A stretch of 64,000 nucleotides of DNA, from the NCBI GenBank assembly GCA_001931875.2, contig MSJH02000816.1, positions 1 through 64,000 of the forward strand. The letters run 5' to 3'. Shown here in pieces: positions 10,000 through 24,200 of the stretch (position 1 is the first letter of the stretch; each line of letters opens with the position of its first letter). The stretch is from Byssochlamys sp. IMV 00236 (Eukaryota > Ascomycota > Eurotiomycetes > Eurotiales > Thermoascaceae). The position numbers and the translations under genes were made by a program. Below the pieces are notes generated by a model, which did not search any database, was not told the DNA's origin, and was given only the letters and a program-made list of their open reading frames with translations.

Positions 10000-12950
10000 A
10001 TTTAGCGTCTCTTATTAATTTATTTATATTAAGCTATCTTTTCTTATATTCTATACCTAGAGATATTATAAGCTATTTAAGTCTATTTAAATATTATATC
10101 TGAAGCCCTATTTCCTTTATTAGAATCTTATATTATATTATTAATTTTATTATTTTTATCTCTAATATTATTATTCTTAGCTTTAATTTACCCCTTATTA
10201 AGTATCTTACTTAGAGAAGCTAAGATTAAGCCTCTATAATAAACTAGCCTTTAAAAAAAATAAATTAAAGCTAATATCTCCCTATACTATCTAGAAAAAT
10301 ATTAGAGCTTATATATAGTCTAGTAATATTTTAAATAATAACTTCCTAGTTTAGAGATTAGTTTAACTATAAGACTATTAATCTTATTAATTTTATTTTA
10401 TCCTAGTACTTAGAATATAACTCCTTGAAATATAATTTATTAGCTTATATTAAAGTATTTTAAATTAAGCTATAGTTATTATTATCTTCTTAAATAAGAT
10501 AATTTATATTTCTTATATTATAGGTAATAGATTAGTCTATTTTTTATAATACTATTAAAGACTTTCTTAAGTTTATATTAATATTAATAGTATCTTACTT
10601 TCTAGAAGTAGTAGATTACTATAGTAGATCTAACTAATTTTATATTAGAACTTATATAGCTACTAAATAAACTGTATTTTATATATTCTTATAATATCTC
10701 TATAGCTCTATTATAAGATAAATATTAATAAAAGCAATAAAAGCAATTTAGATTATAGATTCTAATTACTATACTCTTACTTAGCCTTATTTAATCTAAT
10801 TATTAGAAATCTTTAGAATTCTATCTTCTAGAGCTAAGAAACTAAGTATTAAAGGGTCTTATTATTAAACCTATTATATTATTTCTTAGATCTATTACTA
10901 TATTACTTAAGTAAAGCCTTAATATAATTAGCAGTAAATACTAATAACCTAACTATACCCCTAAGTATACTATCGGCTACTAACTCTAATACTATATTAA
11001 TAAAGATATTCTAGCAGATAATAGAGTTTAATTAGTAAATAATAAAAGATATAAAGGCTATATTAGATTAAAATCGCTAAATAATAGAATATCTTATAAA
11101 ATAATATAGCTTAAAATAATAATTAACCTAGTTATTATAATAATACTAATAATAGTAATTAGCTTAAAATTAATAATAGTAACTAGCTTAAAACTAAATT
11201 CTTAACTATAATCTCTTAGCGAACTTAAATGCTAGATTTACCTCGAGAATATTAATAAATACTATAATTAATAATATACTATAGAAGTAAATAGAGCTAG
11301 AATATTTTTATCTTAATTTAAGCGATAAAGTTTATATTAAGATAAGTCTTATTATAATAATAGGAAGTTATACTTACTAGAAGAATATCTATATTTTTAT
11401 TAATTAGATATATAATTTAGCTATAATAAAAAGAGAACTTATTATATAAAGCTATATTTAAATATTACTATATAGCTTAGTCCTTTAATAATATATAGCT
11501 AAATTACCTAACTATAACTATAAAATACTATATATATATTCTATTAAAGAAGGTTAAATCTTATAGCTAATAAAATATTTTAAGATTAATACTGCAGCGG
11601 CTATAAAATAGCTTTTTTATATAAGATATTATAGCTAGCTAGACTCTTTAAGGGTTTATTTATTAACTATTATATTTATTAAATGCTATAAGAATAAGAA
11701 AAACATATAGTTAACTATTAGCTATATAGAATAGTCTTTCTCTATTATTTAAGCGTAATATACAAGCACTATAAGAGAATATTATAGTGTTTAAATCTAC
11801 TAAAATAATTAAAAAAGCCTATATAGTATAGTAAGAGTAAGTAGAGGAAAATTAATATAAATATTAGTAATATAACTATAATAATACTAGAGCCTTCTCT
11901 TATTATTCTCCCTTCTAATTAAATTCTCTCTTGTTAAGTTCTCTAAGGCAGAATTAAAATAATACTAATAATACTAATTAAACTAAAAATAAAGTCTTAT
12001 AATAATCTATATAGAATAGAAACTATTAAGGCTATAATTATTTTAACTATTTAAATATACTATCTTATTAAACTAGTCTAATACTTAGACATAGCAATAT
12101 TAAAGCTAAAATCTAAAGCTAACCTCTAGTATAATTATACTAGTTCTTATAGTATAGTAACTAGTAATATTATACTTTAAATAGAAACTACTTATATAGT
12201 AATATAGAAATAATAATTAAGATTTTCCTTTTTTAATATAGCCTTAAGCTGCAGCTTATATAGATATTAAAACAGAGTAATCTATAAATACTGCAAATAA
12301 GAATTATAATTAGCGAGGAAGCTATTATAAATATATTTAGGTTAAAAATATATAATATAATATCTTTTAATTAGACCCTAGATCTTATTAATTTTTTAAG
12401 GATTATAATAATTACTATTACTAAGATAAATATTAAATAATAACTTTAAGCATATAGACTATAATAAAGATAATTATAATACTTATACTATTACGCTCGA
12501 GCAGATTAAATTAGATTTATTAAAGCTTTAATCTAGTAAGGTAGTATAATAGAGAACTTTAAGCTAAAGAGAAAAAAGGAAAAGAATTTAGGGAAGGAAT
12601 CCTAATTCTTTTATCTGTAAGATTCTTAATTTTCTAACTACTTCTTAATACTGCAGGTAATTAAGAGTTCTGCTAAATTAGAAGAGTTTAGCCCCTTAGT
12701 ATTAGCTCGGCGCTAGTTTAGCGCTATAATACTAACTATACTATAATATAGTTTACTCTTATATTTAAATATTAGCTATATTAAATAATCTTTTAATTAA
12801 AGAATAAGCTCTATAATTATTTATATAATACTAATTATTATTAAAAATTAACTCTATATTTCTTTATTATTAAAGTCTCTAATATTATATTATTTAATAT
12901 TATATTATCTATTATTATATATATAGCTATAGTAATATTATAACTTATTA
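10000..12950 (+). pseudogene. Probable gag and protease region of gypsy A1
   Basis: A frame rich in Ser, Thr, Pro, Asn and Gln can be followed through RIP stops, mainly from about 11,200 to 12,900, upstream of the polymerase. No zinc knuckle or protease active site was confidently located. The assignment to gag/protease rests on its position before reverse transcriptase and on conservation of the whole block between A1 and A2. Confidence 0.4.
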
Positions 12951-12970
12951 TTACTAAGTCTCTAATTAAA

Positions 12971-13558
12971 TAATATAATTCTATACTAACTAGATTACCC
13001 GCCTAAGCGGATTAATATTGTATAATATATAAAATAGCCCTTTTTTAAATGAAGATATTTTAATAACTAAGTATCTTAAAGTTATTAGAATAAAAGTATA
13101 TAAAATATCTATTATTAAAATTATATATATCGAATTTTATTTACTTAAGCCTTATTATTCTTTAAATATCTTAAAATAAAATATAATTACTTAGAAATTA
13201 TAATAGTAAATTTATATTACCTAAATAATAAGTAATTCTTAAAATTTAAAATCTTATTTTAGTGCCCCTAGAGGCTCTAGTAATAGTTGCCTGCGCTAGC
13301 AGCTAGCTTAGTTAGTAGAGTAGTAGCCAGATAGATTAGTTTAGCTTAGCCCCTAGATAGTTCTTTAATTAAGCATTTTCGTCAGCTCTAAGATCTTAAT
13401 ATATATAAATATACTATTATATAAAGCTATATATTAAGTATTATATGTGCTAAGCATATAGTTATTAAGAAATCTTAGTTTACAAAAGAGGTTATTCTAT
13501 ATATTATATAGCACTAATCCGCTTAAGCGGGTAATTTAATTAGTAGAGAATTACGTTA
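12971..13558. mobile_element. Non-autonomous pogo-derived TIR element (MITE) in gypsy A1
   Basis: The left end reads TAATATAATTCTATACTAAC, and the right end, reversed, reads TAACGTAATTCTCTACTAAT. Both continue into ATTACCCGC-TAAGCGGATTA. The outer bases match the TIR of the pogo element at 48,145-50,016 (TAACGTAATTC...). The insertion is bounded by TA. The homologous position in gypsy A2, around 56,475 (CTCTAGTTAAG-TA-AGTATTTCTTAG), has only a single TA, giving a clean empty site. Without the nested solo LTR the element is about 450 bp, with no coding capacity seen. Confidence 0.75.
13255..13392 (+). repeat. Solo LTR of the Copia H family inside the MITE
   Basis: It matches the two LTRs of Copia H (56,553-56,695 and 62,060-62,204, inverted) from TATTTTAGTGCCCCTAG to TTAGCTCTAAG-type ends. 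It is a lone LTR with no internal region beside it, as left by LTR-LTR recombination. The flanks share ATCT/ATCTT, close to a 5-bp target duplication with one base lost. Confidence 0.7.
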
Positions 13559-14499
13559 AGTTCTTCTTAGATATACTTTTTGCGAATAGTATTATATTAT
13601 AGTAAAAATATATATTATAAGTAGTCTTAAGGCGAAGCTAATTTATTTATATTTAAGTTACTCTATAATAATAATTAATAAAATATTCTTTAAGTAAGTT
13701 ACTCTATAAGTAAAGATTTATTATATATTTAAAACTAAAAATTAATAGAATAAATAAGACTTATAGTCTATAACTAATTAGCCTATATTTAGCTTATCTT
13801 AGATTATTTAGCTACTTATTATTCTGAGCTAGTAATACTTTATCTTAAAATTAAAGCTTACTTAGTTAATTATCTTAAAGTAACCCTTTTATTTAAAATT
13901 AATATAATAAATTGCTATAGTATATTAATATACCTTAATATTTTGGCTTATATTACTGTTAAGGATTTTTATATCTCGCTAAAAATTACTATAAAGCTAA
14001 ACTATATTTTACTATAATTAGTCTATTTTATATATAAAATAGTAATACTATAAAATAGTTCTATGCGCATTTTAATATATTTTAAAGGAAACCTTATAAA
14101 AGATTATTATTATCTCTTTAAGCTTAATTGCTAAGGTATAAGTCTATATACTTATCTAATAAATACTAACTTTACCTTTATTTAGGCTATTAATACTATA
14201 GATATAAAATAAGCTATTTTATAAAAGATATATTTAAGTCTAGTTAATAAGTATAAAGACTAATATATTTTATATTAACCCGATTACGATATTATTATAG
14301 TTAATATAATTACCCTTTAATAAAGCTAAGGGGTTAACTGTTTAAGGCAATAACTTAAGCCTTAGGAGGAAATTTAATATTAGTATTATTATTTATAGGC
14401 CCCTTAATATTATTAAGCTTTAAAAAATAATAAGTTTATAATATCTAGTTAGATAGTAGATTTATTAATATTCTCTTAAATTAGTAAATAATTATTTTA

Positions 14500-15476
14500 T
14501 TAAAGGAAAGATAAGAAATTAAGAATTAAATATTTTTAAATATACTAAGATTTCCTCTCTTAGCCTTAAAGATTATAAGGTTATTAATTAGACCTTTAAT
14601 AAGCTATATTAGTAAGGAAGGATAAAATATACTATTATATATATATATTAAGCGAATATCTTATATTTATTATCTAGTATAATATTAAGAATAATATATA
14701 ATAATTTATAAGAGTAAAGTAATTATAAATATCTTTAGGCTAAACTATATTATTAAACTTAATACTTACCCCCTTTTATTATAAGAGGAGATTATAATAC
14801 TTATAGTAAGAAAATATATTATTTTAATATTTAACATAATATCTTCTAGTATTAATAGTATATTTAGCGTAATTATAAGACTTGCTTATTTATTATATTA
14901 TATAGAGAATAGGAAATATATAATATTATTATTATAGGGTTTTATAATATATTAGCTTATATATAGTATTAGATAAATTATTACTTATATGCTTTCTATA
15001 AATTTATAAAGATATATATATTAATAATATTATAGTTGCCTTTAATATAGTTAATAGATATTATATATATCTATATAAAGTCTTTAAAAAAATGCAGGAA
15101 TTAAATATTAGGCTTAATTTAAATAAATCCTTTATAAGATTTCCTTTAGTCTAATTACTAAGTCGCTATATTAATTTATTAAGAATAAGTATTATTAGTA
15201 AGAAGGTAAAGGCTATAATTAATATTTTATTTCCTTATATAGCTTAAGCCTTAAAGTTATATTTTAGCTTAATAGAGTAGTTTAAGCAGTATATCCCTTA
15301 ATATATTGAGATTATTTAGCTGCTATAGCCTATAATTAGAAGATAATATTTTTTAATAAAGCCTTTATAAAAGGTAAAGTATAATAGAGCTTTATAAAAA
15401 AATATAATACTAGCTATACTTTTATAAGCTAAGATAAATACTTATAATATTATTTAAAGGTACTTTAATAACTTAT
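14500..15476 (+). pseudogene. Gypsy A1 reverse transcriptase pseudogene
   Basis: The polymerase domain is recognisable with stops read as former Gln or Trp codons. The catalytic YVDD box appears as YINN near 15,015-15,030. It is followed by VFKKMQELNIRLNLNKSF (about 15,085) and a segment aligning with the LLG-R-V-N-LG-I-S and G-LTGWLRQYIP blocks of this gypsy clade. Changing both Asp to Asn destroys the metal site. The frame breaks off at 15,476, where the Copia D LTR starts, so RNase H and integrase are missing. Confidence 0.8.
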
Positions 15477-15777
15477 TAGTTAAAAAGAATAGGAAGGAAA
15501 TAACTTTTATACTAGCTTTAAAGGAAAGTATAACTTAGAATAAGAATAGAGTATAAGGGGTAAAACTAATATTAATATATCTTTATAATATTATTAGTTA
15601 GTTATTTTTTAAATTAGTTAAATTTTCTTCTTAAGCTAATATATTTAGTATAAAAACTCTCTTACTAGGCCGACTATTCTCTATAATTATATATATAATT
15701 ATTCTAGGTTCTCTTATAAGGGAATTCCTTATATATTCTCTCTATAAACTACTAGTCCTAATTATTATATTATAATA
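15477..15777 (-). repeat. 3' LTR of Copia D
   Basis: This is about 301 bp and matches 20,792-20,927 plus 26,960-27,128. Its - strand start TATTATAATA is the RIP form of the TGTTATAATA start kept in the other LTR. Confidence 0.75.
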
Positions 15778-15786
15778 CTTCTCCTT
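15778..15786 (-). promoter_or_regulatory. Polypurine tract of Copia D
   Basis: The - strand reads AAGGAGAAG directly before the 3' LTR, as expected for the plus-strand primer of reverse transcription. Confidence 0.6.
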
Positions 15787-15899
15787 AGTCTAGACTTATT
15801 ATCTTAATAAGTCTTAGTTATTTAATAAACTTAGTAAAGCTTATTTTTAAAAGCGGTTTAGTAAATCTATTAGCTATTATATTCTTAGTCTTAATATAT

Positions 15900-18800
15900 T
15901 CTATATTAATTTAATTTCTTTAATATAAATCTTATATATAGTAATATATAATATTAATATACTTTAATTTATTATAGGTATAAGTATCTCTAATTAAGAA
16001 TAGTAATATTTAATTATCCTTAAAAATTTTTATTAGAGAGTTTATTATAAAAAATAGTTCTTTTTTTATAATTAGCTTATATTAGTTTAAACTAATATAT
16101 TTATTATAACTTATATTATATAGAAATAATATTAGTTATTATAATTATTTTACTGCTTAATATATTACTATATATTTAGCCTTTATTATTAAAGTTATAA
16201 TAAACTTTTATTTTTAACTTAATTAGCTAATTAAATAGCCTATTATAATAAAAATATTTCTTAAGATTAATATTTAATCTATTTTACCTATTATATAATC
16301 TAAATTAAAATATTTAATAAGTTTTTAGTCCTAATTTCTATAGAACTAAAGGTTTAGGCATATAATTAACTATAGGTATCTTATTAAAGATTTTAATAGC
16401 CTAAAATAGCCTTTAAATAAGTTAGATAAGTATTAATTTAATTATCCTACTATAAATATAATATTTAATCTTATTAGGATTACTAAATAAATAAGTATCT
16501 TAATAATTTTTTAATATTCTCTTTAATTAGTCCTCTTATCTTATAAATTAGCTAGTTTTAAATAATTATACTTATTTAGTAAGATATTAATAGGGTAAGC
16601 CTTTTTTTATCTATCTTATATCTTAATAAGATCTTTTAAATATAGTAGGATTAACTTATAATTAATATTCTTTCTACTTTATTATAAATAATCTAAATAT
16701 TAAATATTTTATCTACTTCTCTTAGATTCTTAATCTTATATACTATTTTAAACTCTTATTTAAACTAATTAATATATTTTATCTATTTTAAGCTAATTAA
16801 AATATTATTAATATATATTAAGATTAAAATCTCTTTTTCTAGATATTATAATAAGTATAAGTCTATATTTATTTAAATAAATTGTATTTTTTACAGTATT
16901 TTAATATAAGAATAATTCTAATCTTATATTACTTACTTTAAATTATATAAAAATTTTAGGACTTTAAATACTATTTTTAGCAGAGTATTTATTCTAAATA
17001 AAGCTATTATATAAATCTTTTCCTTTAATATTAACTTAATAAAGGTATTATTAATATCTATTATATAGTATTTATAGTCTTTTATTATATATATAAATAC
17101 GCGATTACTTTAAAATTTATACTTTAATACTCTTACTACCTTTTTTTCTCGCTTCTACTACCCCTAACTAGGCTATATAGTATATATAGCTGCCGGAGAC
17201 GCCTATAGCTATTATAATTAAGAAAACCTATAATATATTATAGTATAGGGTTAAAATAAAAATATATTTAAAATTAATTCTATACTTTTAGATAAATCTA
17301 TAAGTAATAAAATAAGCCTTAAGCTTTTATAAAAAACTATCTAAATTATATTTTATAGCTAGTATTTATTTATTAATTATAATATTAGCTCCCTTTAATA
17401 GAATAATTACCTTAAAGGTTTTATTTATTTATAATATATTTATCTTAGCTTTAAAAGCCTCTTACTATAATTTATCCTATATAAGATTATTAATTACAGC
17501 TATATAAAAGTTAAAAATTAGAATATATTCTTTAGCAGTAAAGGCTGCTTCTAATATATAGTCTATATACTTCTCCTTATTTAAGATAATTTTTAAAATA
17601 GTAAAATTTAAAGTAAATATTATTTTATAGAGCTTTATATCTTATTTATCTTTTATAAATTTATATATTTCTCTCTTTTATTTTATTATTATAAGAATCT
17701 TAATATAAGATAATATTTAAATCTATATATATAGTATAGTTTCTTATATATAGTCTAAGATAAGTATATTCTTATAGTTATTTTTTAAGATTATTTTAGA
17801 GAAGCCTTCTATAGCCTCTGCCTTTTAATTTTTTAATATCTAATTATTAGCACTCTTAAAAAAGCCTTCTATAACTTTCTCTTAATCTTAAGAGAGTTTA
17901 AAAGATATAAATATATAAGATCTCTATCTTCTATTATTTAGTGCCTAGTTATTAATACTAATATCTTATAATTTTAATTTATTAGATAATTTTGCAGATT
18001 TAGACTTATAAAGTCTTAGCTAATTAAATTGCTAAATTAATAGCGTATTAATTTATATAACTAGTTATTTTTTTAAATTCCTTATTAAAGCTATATTTAG
18101 TATAATCCTTTATAAGATATAGAGATTAATATTCCCTCCTTATTTATTCTTAAAGAACTTAGCTTAATAGGTCTTAATAATCTTTCTTATATTAAGTATC
18201 TAAATTTTCTACTATTTATCTATACTTTTAATATATTTAATAAATATATATAAGTGTTTATAGTCTATTAACTTATCTCTCTATATTTCTAATAGTAATA
18301 AATTAGGGTTTATATATAATATTATTTAATATCCTTATACTCTTAGATAATTAATAAATAGTTTTATTTTAATAAATATCTCTTTAAGAGTTATCTATAC
18401 TCTATTAACTATTAGTTTATTTAATATTCTATTTTTAATATATATATTAGTCTAAGTAGCTTCTATTTATAGCTTAACTAAAAGATTAATATCTTTAAAT
18501 ATAATATAGGTTCCTCTCTTAATAATTTAATATATTCTCTTAACTGCTTTATTCTAGATTAATATATATAAAACTATTAATTTATAATAAATACTAAAAT
18601 CCTTCTTTTATATCTTAAAAATATTCTTAAATTCTAGTATATTATTTAATTAAATATTAAGTATTTTAGGATTTATAATAGTTTTAACCTCTCTTTTTTA
18701 TTTATTTAAGATAAGGCTAGCGTTAGATTTAGCTTTTATTAGAAATATCTATATTTTCTATAAATAATTATCTATAATAATTAGGAAATAGATATATTTA

Positions 18801-20770
18801 TCTCTTAACTCTAGTATTTAACTGTATATATCTATATAGATTAATTTTAAAATATTAGCCTTTTACTTACTTATTATATCTTTTTTATTTTTAATATTAG
18901 CTATAATATAAGTTATCTAGTAATAGTTATTAATAACTTTAATTAATTTCTCTAATATTATTATTTTATATAGGCTTTTAACATTTTTAAGCTTAAGATA
19001 ACTAATTTACTTATATTAAAGCTAATATTTTTTTTAAATTTAATCCCTTATATTTCTCTTATAGGAGAATTTATTAAGGTATTTTAATTTATAATTATTA
19101 TTAATTAATTTTAAGAAAGGCTTTTTTAAGATTATTTTAAGAAGTAATTATAATATAATAGGCTTAATCTTTTTTATATATAAGCTAGCTATATATAGTA
19201 GTATATAGCTTTAATATTAAGTCTAAAAAAACCTTTTTTATAAACTTTATATTTAAATATACCTTAAATTATAATATTATTAAATATATTTAATATAAAT
19301 ATTAAATTAGTATTAAGATAATTATATAAATTAAATTATTAATAGAGTTTCTTAGTTAATAATAAATTTACTCTAAGTTTTAAAATAAGTAATATATTTT
19401 TTAAATATATAACTTTTTTATTTTATTTATTTAATATAGCAGTATTTATATACTCTATATAGAAAATTCTTTCTCCTACTTAAATATACCTTTTCTTAAT
19501 CTTTATTAATAATTCTCTAAAGTAATAAGTCTTATTAATTATATATAAACTAGTACTACTATTAATATACTATTAAAGTAAATTCTTACTAATTATATCT
19601 TTTAATAGATAAATAATCTTATAAGAGACTTAATTATTTAATATAATTAAATTAAGCTTTAAATATAATAATTTAATATTAGAGGTTTTTTTTATTTTAT
19701 AAGCCTTTTATTTTCTTTTTTAAAATCTTTTTTTTTAGAATTAAACTTCTTAAAATAGCTTAGCTATTATCTTTATCAATTTTTAATTTATAGATAGAAA
19801 TAAGCTTTTTAAAGATTTCTTTCTTTATCTTTAAATATTTTAAGCAGTTTATTAAGCTATAGGTAATTATAAGCAGTCTTTAATAAAATAGTTTTTCTTA
19901 TATATATAGTATTTAATAAATTCTTACTTTTTTATATAAGATATATTTAATAAAGAAGCTTAAAATTTAGTTTTTACCTCCTTAAGAATAGCTAAGATAT
20001 TTTCTATTCTTAAATATTTTTAAGTATTAATTATTATTTTAATAGTAATATATTTACTAAAAAACTAGAGAATAAGTATTAAATCTTAATTTTAAATTTA
20101 GCTAGAAAAGATATAATACTATTATAAGCTATTACTTTCTTTTTTATTTATTATAATTACTTTTATATATTAGTAATAATTTATTTAAATATTATTTTAA
20201 AATTAATAAGTAATTAAATAAGTTAGTATTATTAAATAGACTAAGTCTTCTTATATTATTTTTTAAGATAGTCTTATAATACTCTAGTAATAGTATTCTT
20301 AATATATTTATTTTAATTATTTTTAGATAAGTATCTTATAATTTAATATAATATTATTATATTATTTTTCTCCTATAATAAGTTATTATCTTATTATTAA
20401 TATTTAATAATATTTTAATAATCCTTGCTAATAAGCTATTTTTTTATATAAATAAACTATTTTTTATAATTTTCTTTAAAAAGAGTAAGAATTAATCTCT
20501 CTTTTTAATTATTAAAATTATTAATAGGGGATATTTTTATCTATATATAAAGTAATTTAGTTAATTCTCTAACTATATATAAAGTAATTTAGTTAATCCT
20601 TTAACTATTAATAGGTTTTAATATTTATTAGATTTAATATTTATAGAATAAGTATTAGAGCAGTTTTATTATAATATTTCTCGCGTAAAAATATTTAATA
20701 ACTATTATTTTAAATTCTATAATCTTAATAAAGAATTTTATACCGCTTAAATATTTATTTTCCTAGGTTC
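15900..20770 (-). pseudogene. Copia D gag-pol polyprotein pseudogene
   Basis: The reverse transcriptase is clear on the - strand. A block resembling YYIIDINNTFIKLILKEKIYI at about 17,080-17,010 is followed by a KVLKFLYNLK segment (normally KSLYGLKQ). The catalytic box is ILIYINNIL at about 16,820-16,795, with YVDD changed to YINN. RNase H should follow towards 15,900. Integrase and gag should occupy 18,000-20,770; I did not resolve their motifs one by one. In-frame stops are frequent. Confidence 0.7.
20541..20604 (+). repeat. Tandem duplication of a 32-bp unit
   Basis: TATATAAAGTAATTTAGTTA is repeated twice in direct order, followed by near-identical CTCTAAC and CCTTTAAC ends. It lies near the 5' end of the Copia D internal region. 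No function is evident. Confidence 0.65.
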
Positions 20771-20791
20771 TTATTAACTTAGGCTTATAAC
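20771..20791 (-). promoter_or_regulatory. Primer-binding site of Copia D
   Basis: Immediately after the 5' LTR the - strand reads GTTATAAGCCTAAG. It resembles the complement of the initiator-tRNA-Met anticodon arm (GGTTATGAGCCC) after RIP changes. Copia H and K1 have related sequences at the same place. Confidence 0.5.
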
Positions 20792-20927
20792 TAATTAAAA
20801 TAAGTAAGAATAAAATAATCTTTTATACTAGCTTTAAAGGAAAATATAACTTAAGATAAGAATAAAGTATAAGAGATAGAATTAATACTAATATATCTTT
20901 ATAATATAGTTAGTTAATTATATTAAG
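20792..20927 (-). repeat. 5' LTR of Copia D, distal part
   Basis: This is the part of the 5' LTR next to the primer site, separated from its other half (26,960-27,128) by chromovirus B1. It aligns with the first 136 bases of 15,477-15,777. Confidence 0.75.
20923..20927. repeat. Target site duplication TTAAG, left of chromovirus B1
   Basis: TTAAG occurs here and again at 26,960-26,964, directly outside the B1 LTRs. This is a normal 5-bp gypsy duplication. Confidence 0.8.
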
Positions 20928-21227
20928 TGTTAAGGTATAGGCTTAGGAAGCAGGTTAGAATAAGTAAAATAAGGTAGTTAATACTAAGACTAACTACAGA
21001 ATCTTTATCTAATTAATTTAGATTAAAACAGGCTATTGCAGGTAAGCTTAATAAATAAAATATAGCTTAAAGAGCTTAAATTTAAATTAAGCTATATATT
21101 AAAGATATTTTTATAAAATTATATATCTCTTTATATAAGTATTAGGCAGTAGGTTAATTATTTTATTTAAATATTTTAAAGTAACTTTCCCTAAGACTTT
21201 TTTATCTCCTATATTAATACTATAATA
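20928..21227 (-). repeat. 3' LTR of chromovirus B1
   Basis: 300 bp, the same length as its partner at 26,660-26,959 and as both B2 LTRs. Confidence 0.85.
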
Positions 21228-24200
21228 ATATTCTTCTTTTTAAGATTAAGCTCTATTAAGATTATCTCTTAGCTTTAATTTATTTAAATAGTAGTAATAG
21301 AAGTTAGTAATAATCTCTTAAATATATTATAGATAATATATAAGCTCTTTAATTAAATTATTATAACTTAATTATTTAATAATATATTATAGTTAAAGGC
21401 CTTTATAGCTATAATATTCTTATTAAGAATTTAAGATATCTTTAATAATTTATTCTTTAAGGCTATTAATTTTAATAGGTAATAGTAAAGATTATCTTTA
21501 TCTAGGTATAAGATCTTTAATAATAGAGTAAAGCAGGCTAATATTAAATATAAAATAAATATATATTAAGATAAGCAGGTTAAGCTAATAAGTATATAAG
21601 CTAATAACCTTAATAATATAAAATAAACTAAGATTCTTTTAATTAAATTTCTTCTAGAAATATTAAATATAAATATTTTAAGTATTTAATTAAATAAATT
21701 ATCTTATATAATAATAGTAAGCTAAGGTTTAATAATAATTAATCTACTTTTTATAATAAGCTTAAGTAATATAAATCTAGGTATAAATATAATTTATAAT
21801 ATCTTATATTTTTTTAATAAAGGCTTTAATATCTTTAATAGCAGGCTAGTTTATAGGCTAAATAAGCTTAAATCTTATATATAGATAAAACCTATAATTA
21901 GTAAAAAAGAGTAATATTTTAATAATCTTAAAATAATAAGAGTTTAATATAAATTTAATTAGAGATAGCTAGTTAACCTAATTATTTTATAAATAATTAA
22001 TATAAGCGCGTAAGTATTATTTTAAGATAATATTTATTCTTTTAATTATTAGTCTTAAAGTAATAAGTAATAAATAGTAAGTTTATAATATTTAAGTATT
22101 AGATTAAATATTTCTAAAAAGCAGTAATAAATTAAGGGCTTTAATTAAATATTATAATCTTTAATAGCCTATAAAGCTTCTATATATAATAGATATATAA
22201 TTATATTATTTCTTTAATATTATAAATAGCTTAATAAGAAATAAAATACTTTATCTTTATAAATTAGTCTATAATAACTAATATAGTATTATAATCTTAA
22301 TAAGGTATAAGTTTAATAATAAAATTTATTAAAATATTTTACTAAGAGTATTTAAAAATAAAAAGCTAGTATAAAACTTCTTAATAGCCTTTATTTAAGA
22401 GTATAATATAGTAGTAAATATAGTAATTCTAGGTCTAGCAATTTATATATTAATATATATTTAGTTAATAATACTTTTATAAGATTAAGTTATAAAGCTT
22501 ATATTTTTTAAGATATTTAAATATATACTTATTATAATATTTTTATAATAAATAAGCTCTTAACTTATTATAATTAAGAATATATAAATAGTTTATAAAT
22601 ATTTTTTTTTACTAGTAGTTAGTTAATATAATCTTAAGATAATAATTAGCTTTATAGTTTAAAGCTTATAGGATAAACTATATTAAATTATTAAATAAGT
22701 AAGCTATATCTAGTAAGTCTTTAATACTAAATAAGTACTCTAATTTATTAGATATAATAGGGGAATTTAGCTAATCTTATTTAATAAATAGGGCTATTTT
22801 TTTAATAAGTAGAATAATCTCTTTAATAAACTAGATTATCTCCTTAATAAATTAAATAATTTTAATAGATTAATTAGGCAATAGAGTAGATTAAATAAGT
22901 TCTCTAGGCTAAATAGTTTAATTTCTTAAGATAAATTAAGCAGATATTTTTATAAGTTTAGTAAGATTTTTAATCTCTTAAATTATTAAGTTAATAAAAT
23001 AAATATATCTTATTATTTAATTTTTAATAATAGCTTTTAATTTTAGAGATCTCTAAATTTATAGATTAAGGTTCTTTTTTTTAAGACTATTTAGCTCTAA
23101 TATTATAGCTATTTATCCCCCTCTTTAAAAAAAATCCTCTAATCTCTTAGTTAAGGTATTAGGTTTTATTCTTTATTTTCTAAGATAGTATATAATTTAG
23201 AAGTTAAATTAAGATAAAAACTTAGACTAATAGGCTTATTGCCGGTTTAATAGCTTAATTAATATAAAATATTTTAGATTATAATAGTCTATAATAACTT
23301 TAATTAGTAATAATATATTTTTAAGCTTAAGGTACTATTTTTTAAAGCAATAAATAATTACTAGCAGTTTTTTATTATAAATCTTATAATTATACTCTAT
23401 AATAAAGAGCTTCTTTAAAAAAAATATAATAAGATATAGAATTCCTTTATTATTATACTAGAATATAACTTTAATTAATATATAATTAAATAAGTTAGTT
23501 TTAATTATAATCTTATAAGTTTAATTAAATAGCTTTAAGATTAGGGCTTAAATAAATACTTCTTTTAAGGCTTTAAAATTAGACTAGTAAATAAGTATTT
23601 AATTAAAAAAAACTCCTTTCTAAGTTAAATTTATAAGTAATATAATTATCTTAGAAAAGTTATAAATAAACTAATAGTAAAAGTTACTAAACTTAATAAA
23701 AGCTTATATATTAATTATATAGATTAGGGTCTTCTATTTAGCAATTATTTTTATTTTATTTAAATTTATTTTAATATAGTCTTAGTTAATAATAATACTT
23801 AAAAACTTAATTTTAGAGATAATAAACTTATACTTTTAAATTTTTATATATAAGCCTACTTTATATAGCTTCTATAAGATAATATAGATATATTAAATAT
23901 ATTTAGAATAAGTTATACTATATATTAAAATATTATTAAAATATATAGTATAAAAGATATTAAGATAATCTTATAAGATATTATTAATAAATTATTAAAA
24001 TATTACTAGTACTTTTATTAAGCTAAATAATATTATTAATAATTTAAATAAGCTAAGTTAAATATAGAAGGTAATTAAGTATTTTTATCTTTTCTTAATA
24101 TAAAGGTTATTAAATATAGAAATAATATTAATCTTTATAAAGTACTTTATTCCTTTTAAATTATTTAGGGTTTTCTTAATTAGAGATAGAAAATATTAGT

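Larger units (their letters stand above)
9589..15476 (+). mobile_element. Ty3/gypsy element A1, truncated
   Basis: This segment is paralogous, in the same order and orientation, to the interrupted copy A2. 9589-11500 matches 37,035-38,984; about 11500-11860 matches 44,402-44,787; about 11860-13610 matches 55,575-56,552; the rest matches 62,205-64,000. The gag-like part comes first and reverse transcriptase last, as in Ty3/gypsy. It is cut at 15,476 inside pol by Copia D, and integrase is missing. No LTR was found. It carries a TIR element at 12,971-13,558 that A2 lacks, plus about 240 bp near 12,495-12,740 absent from A2. Confidence 0.7.
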
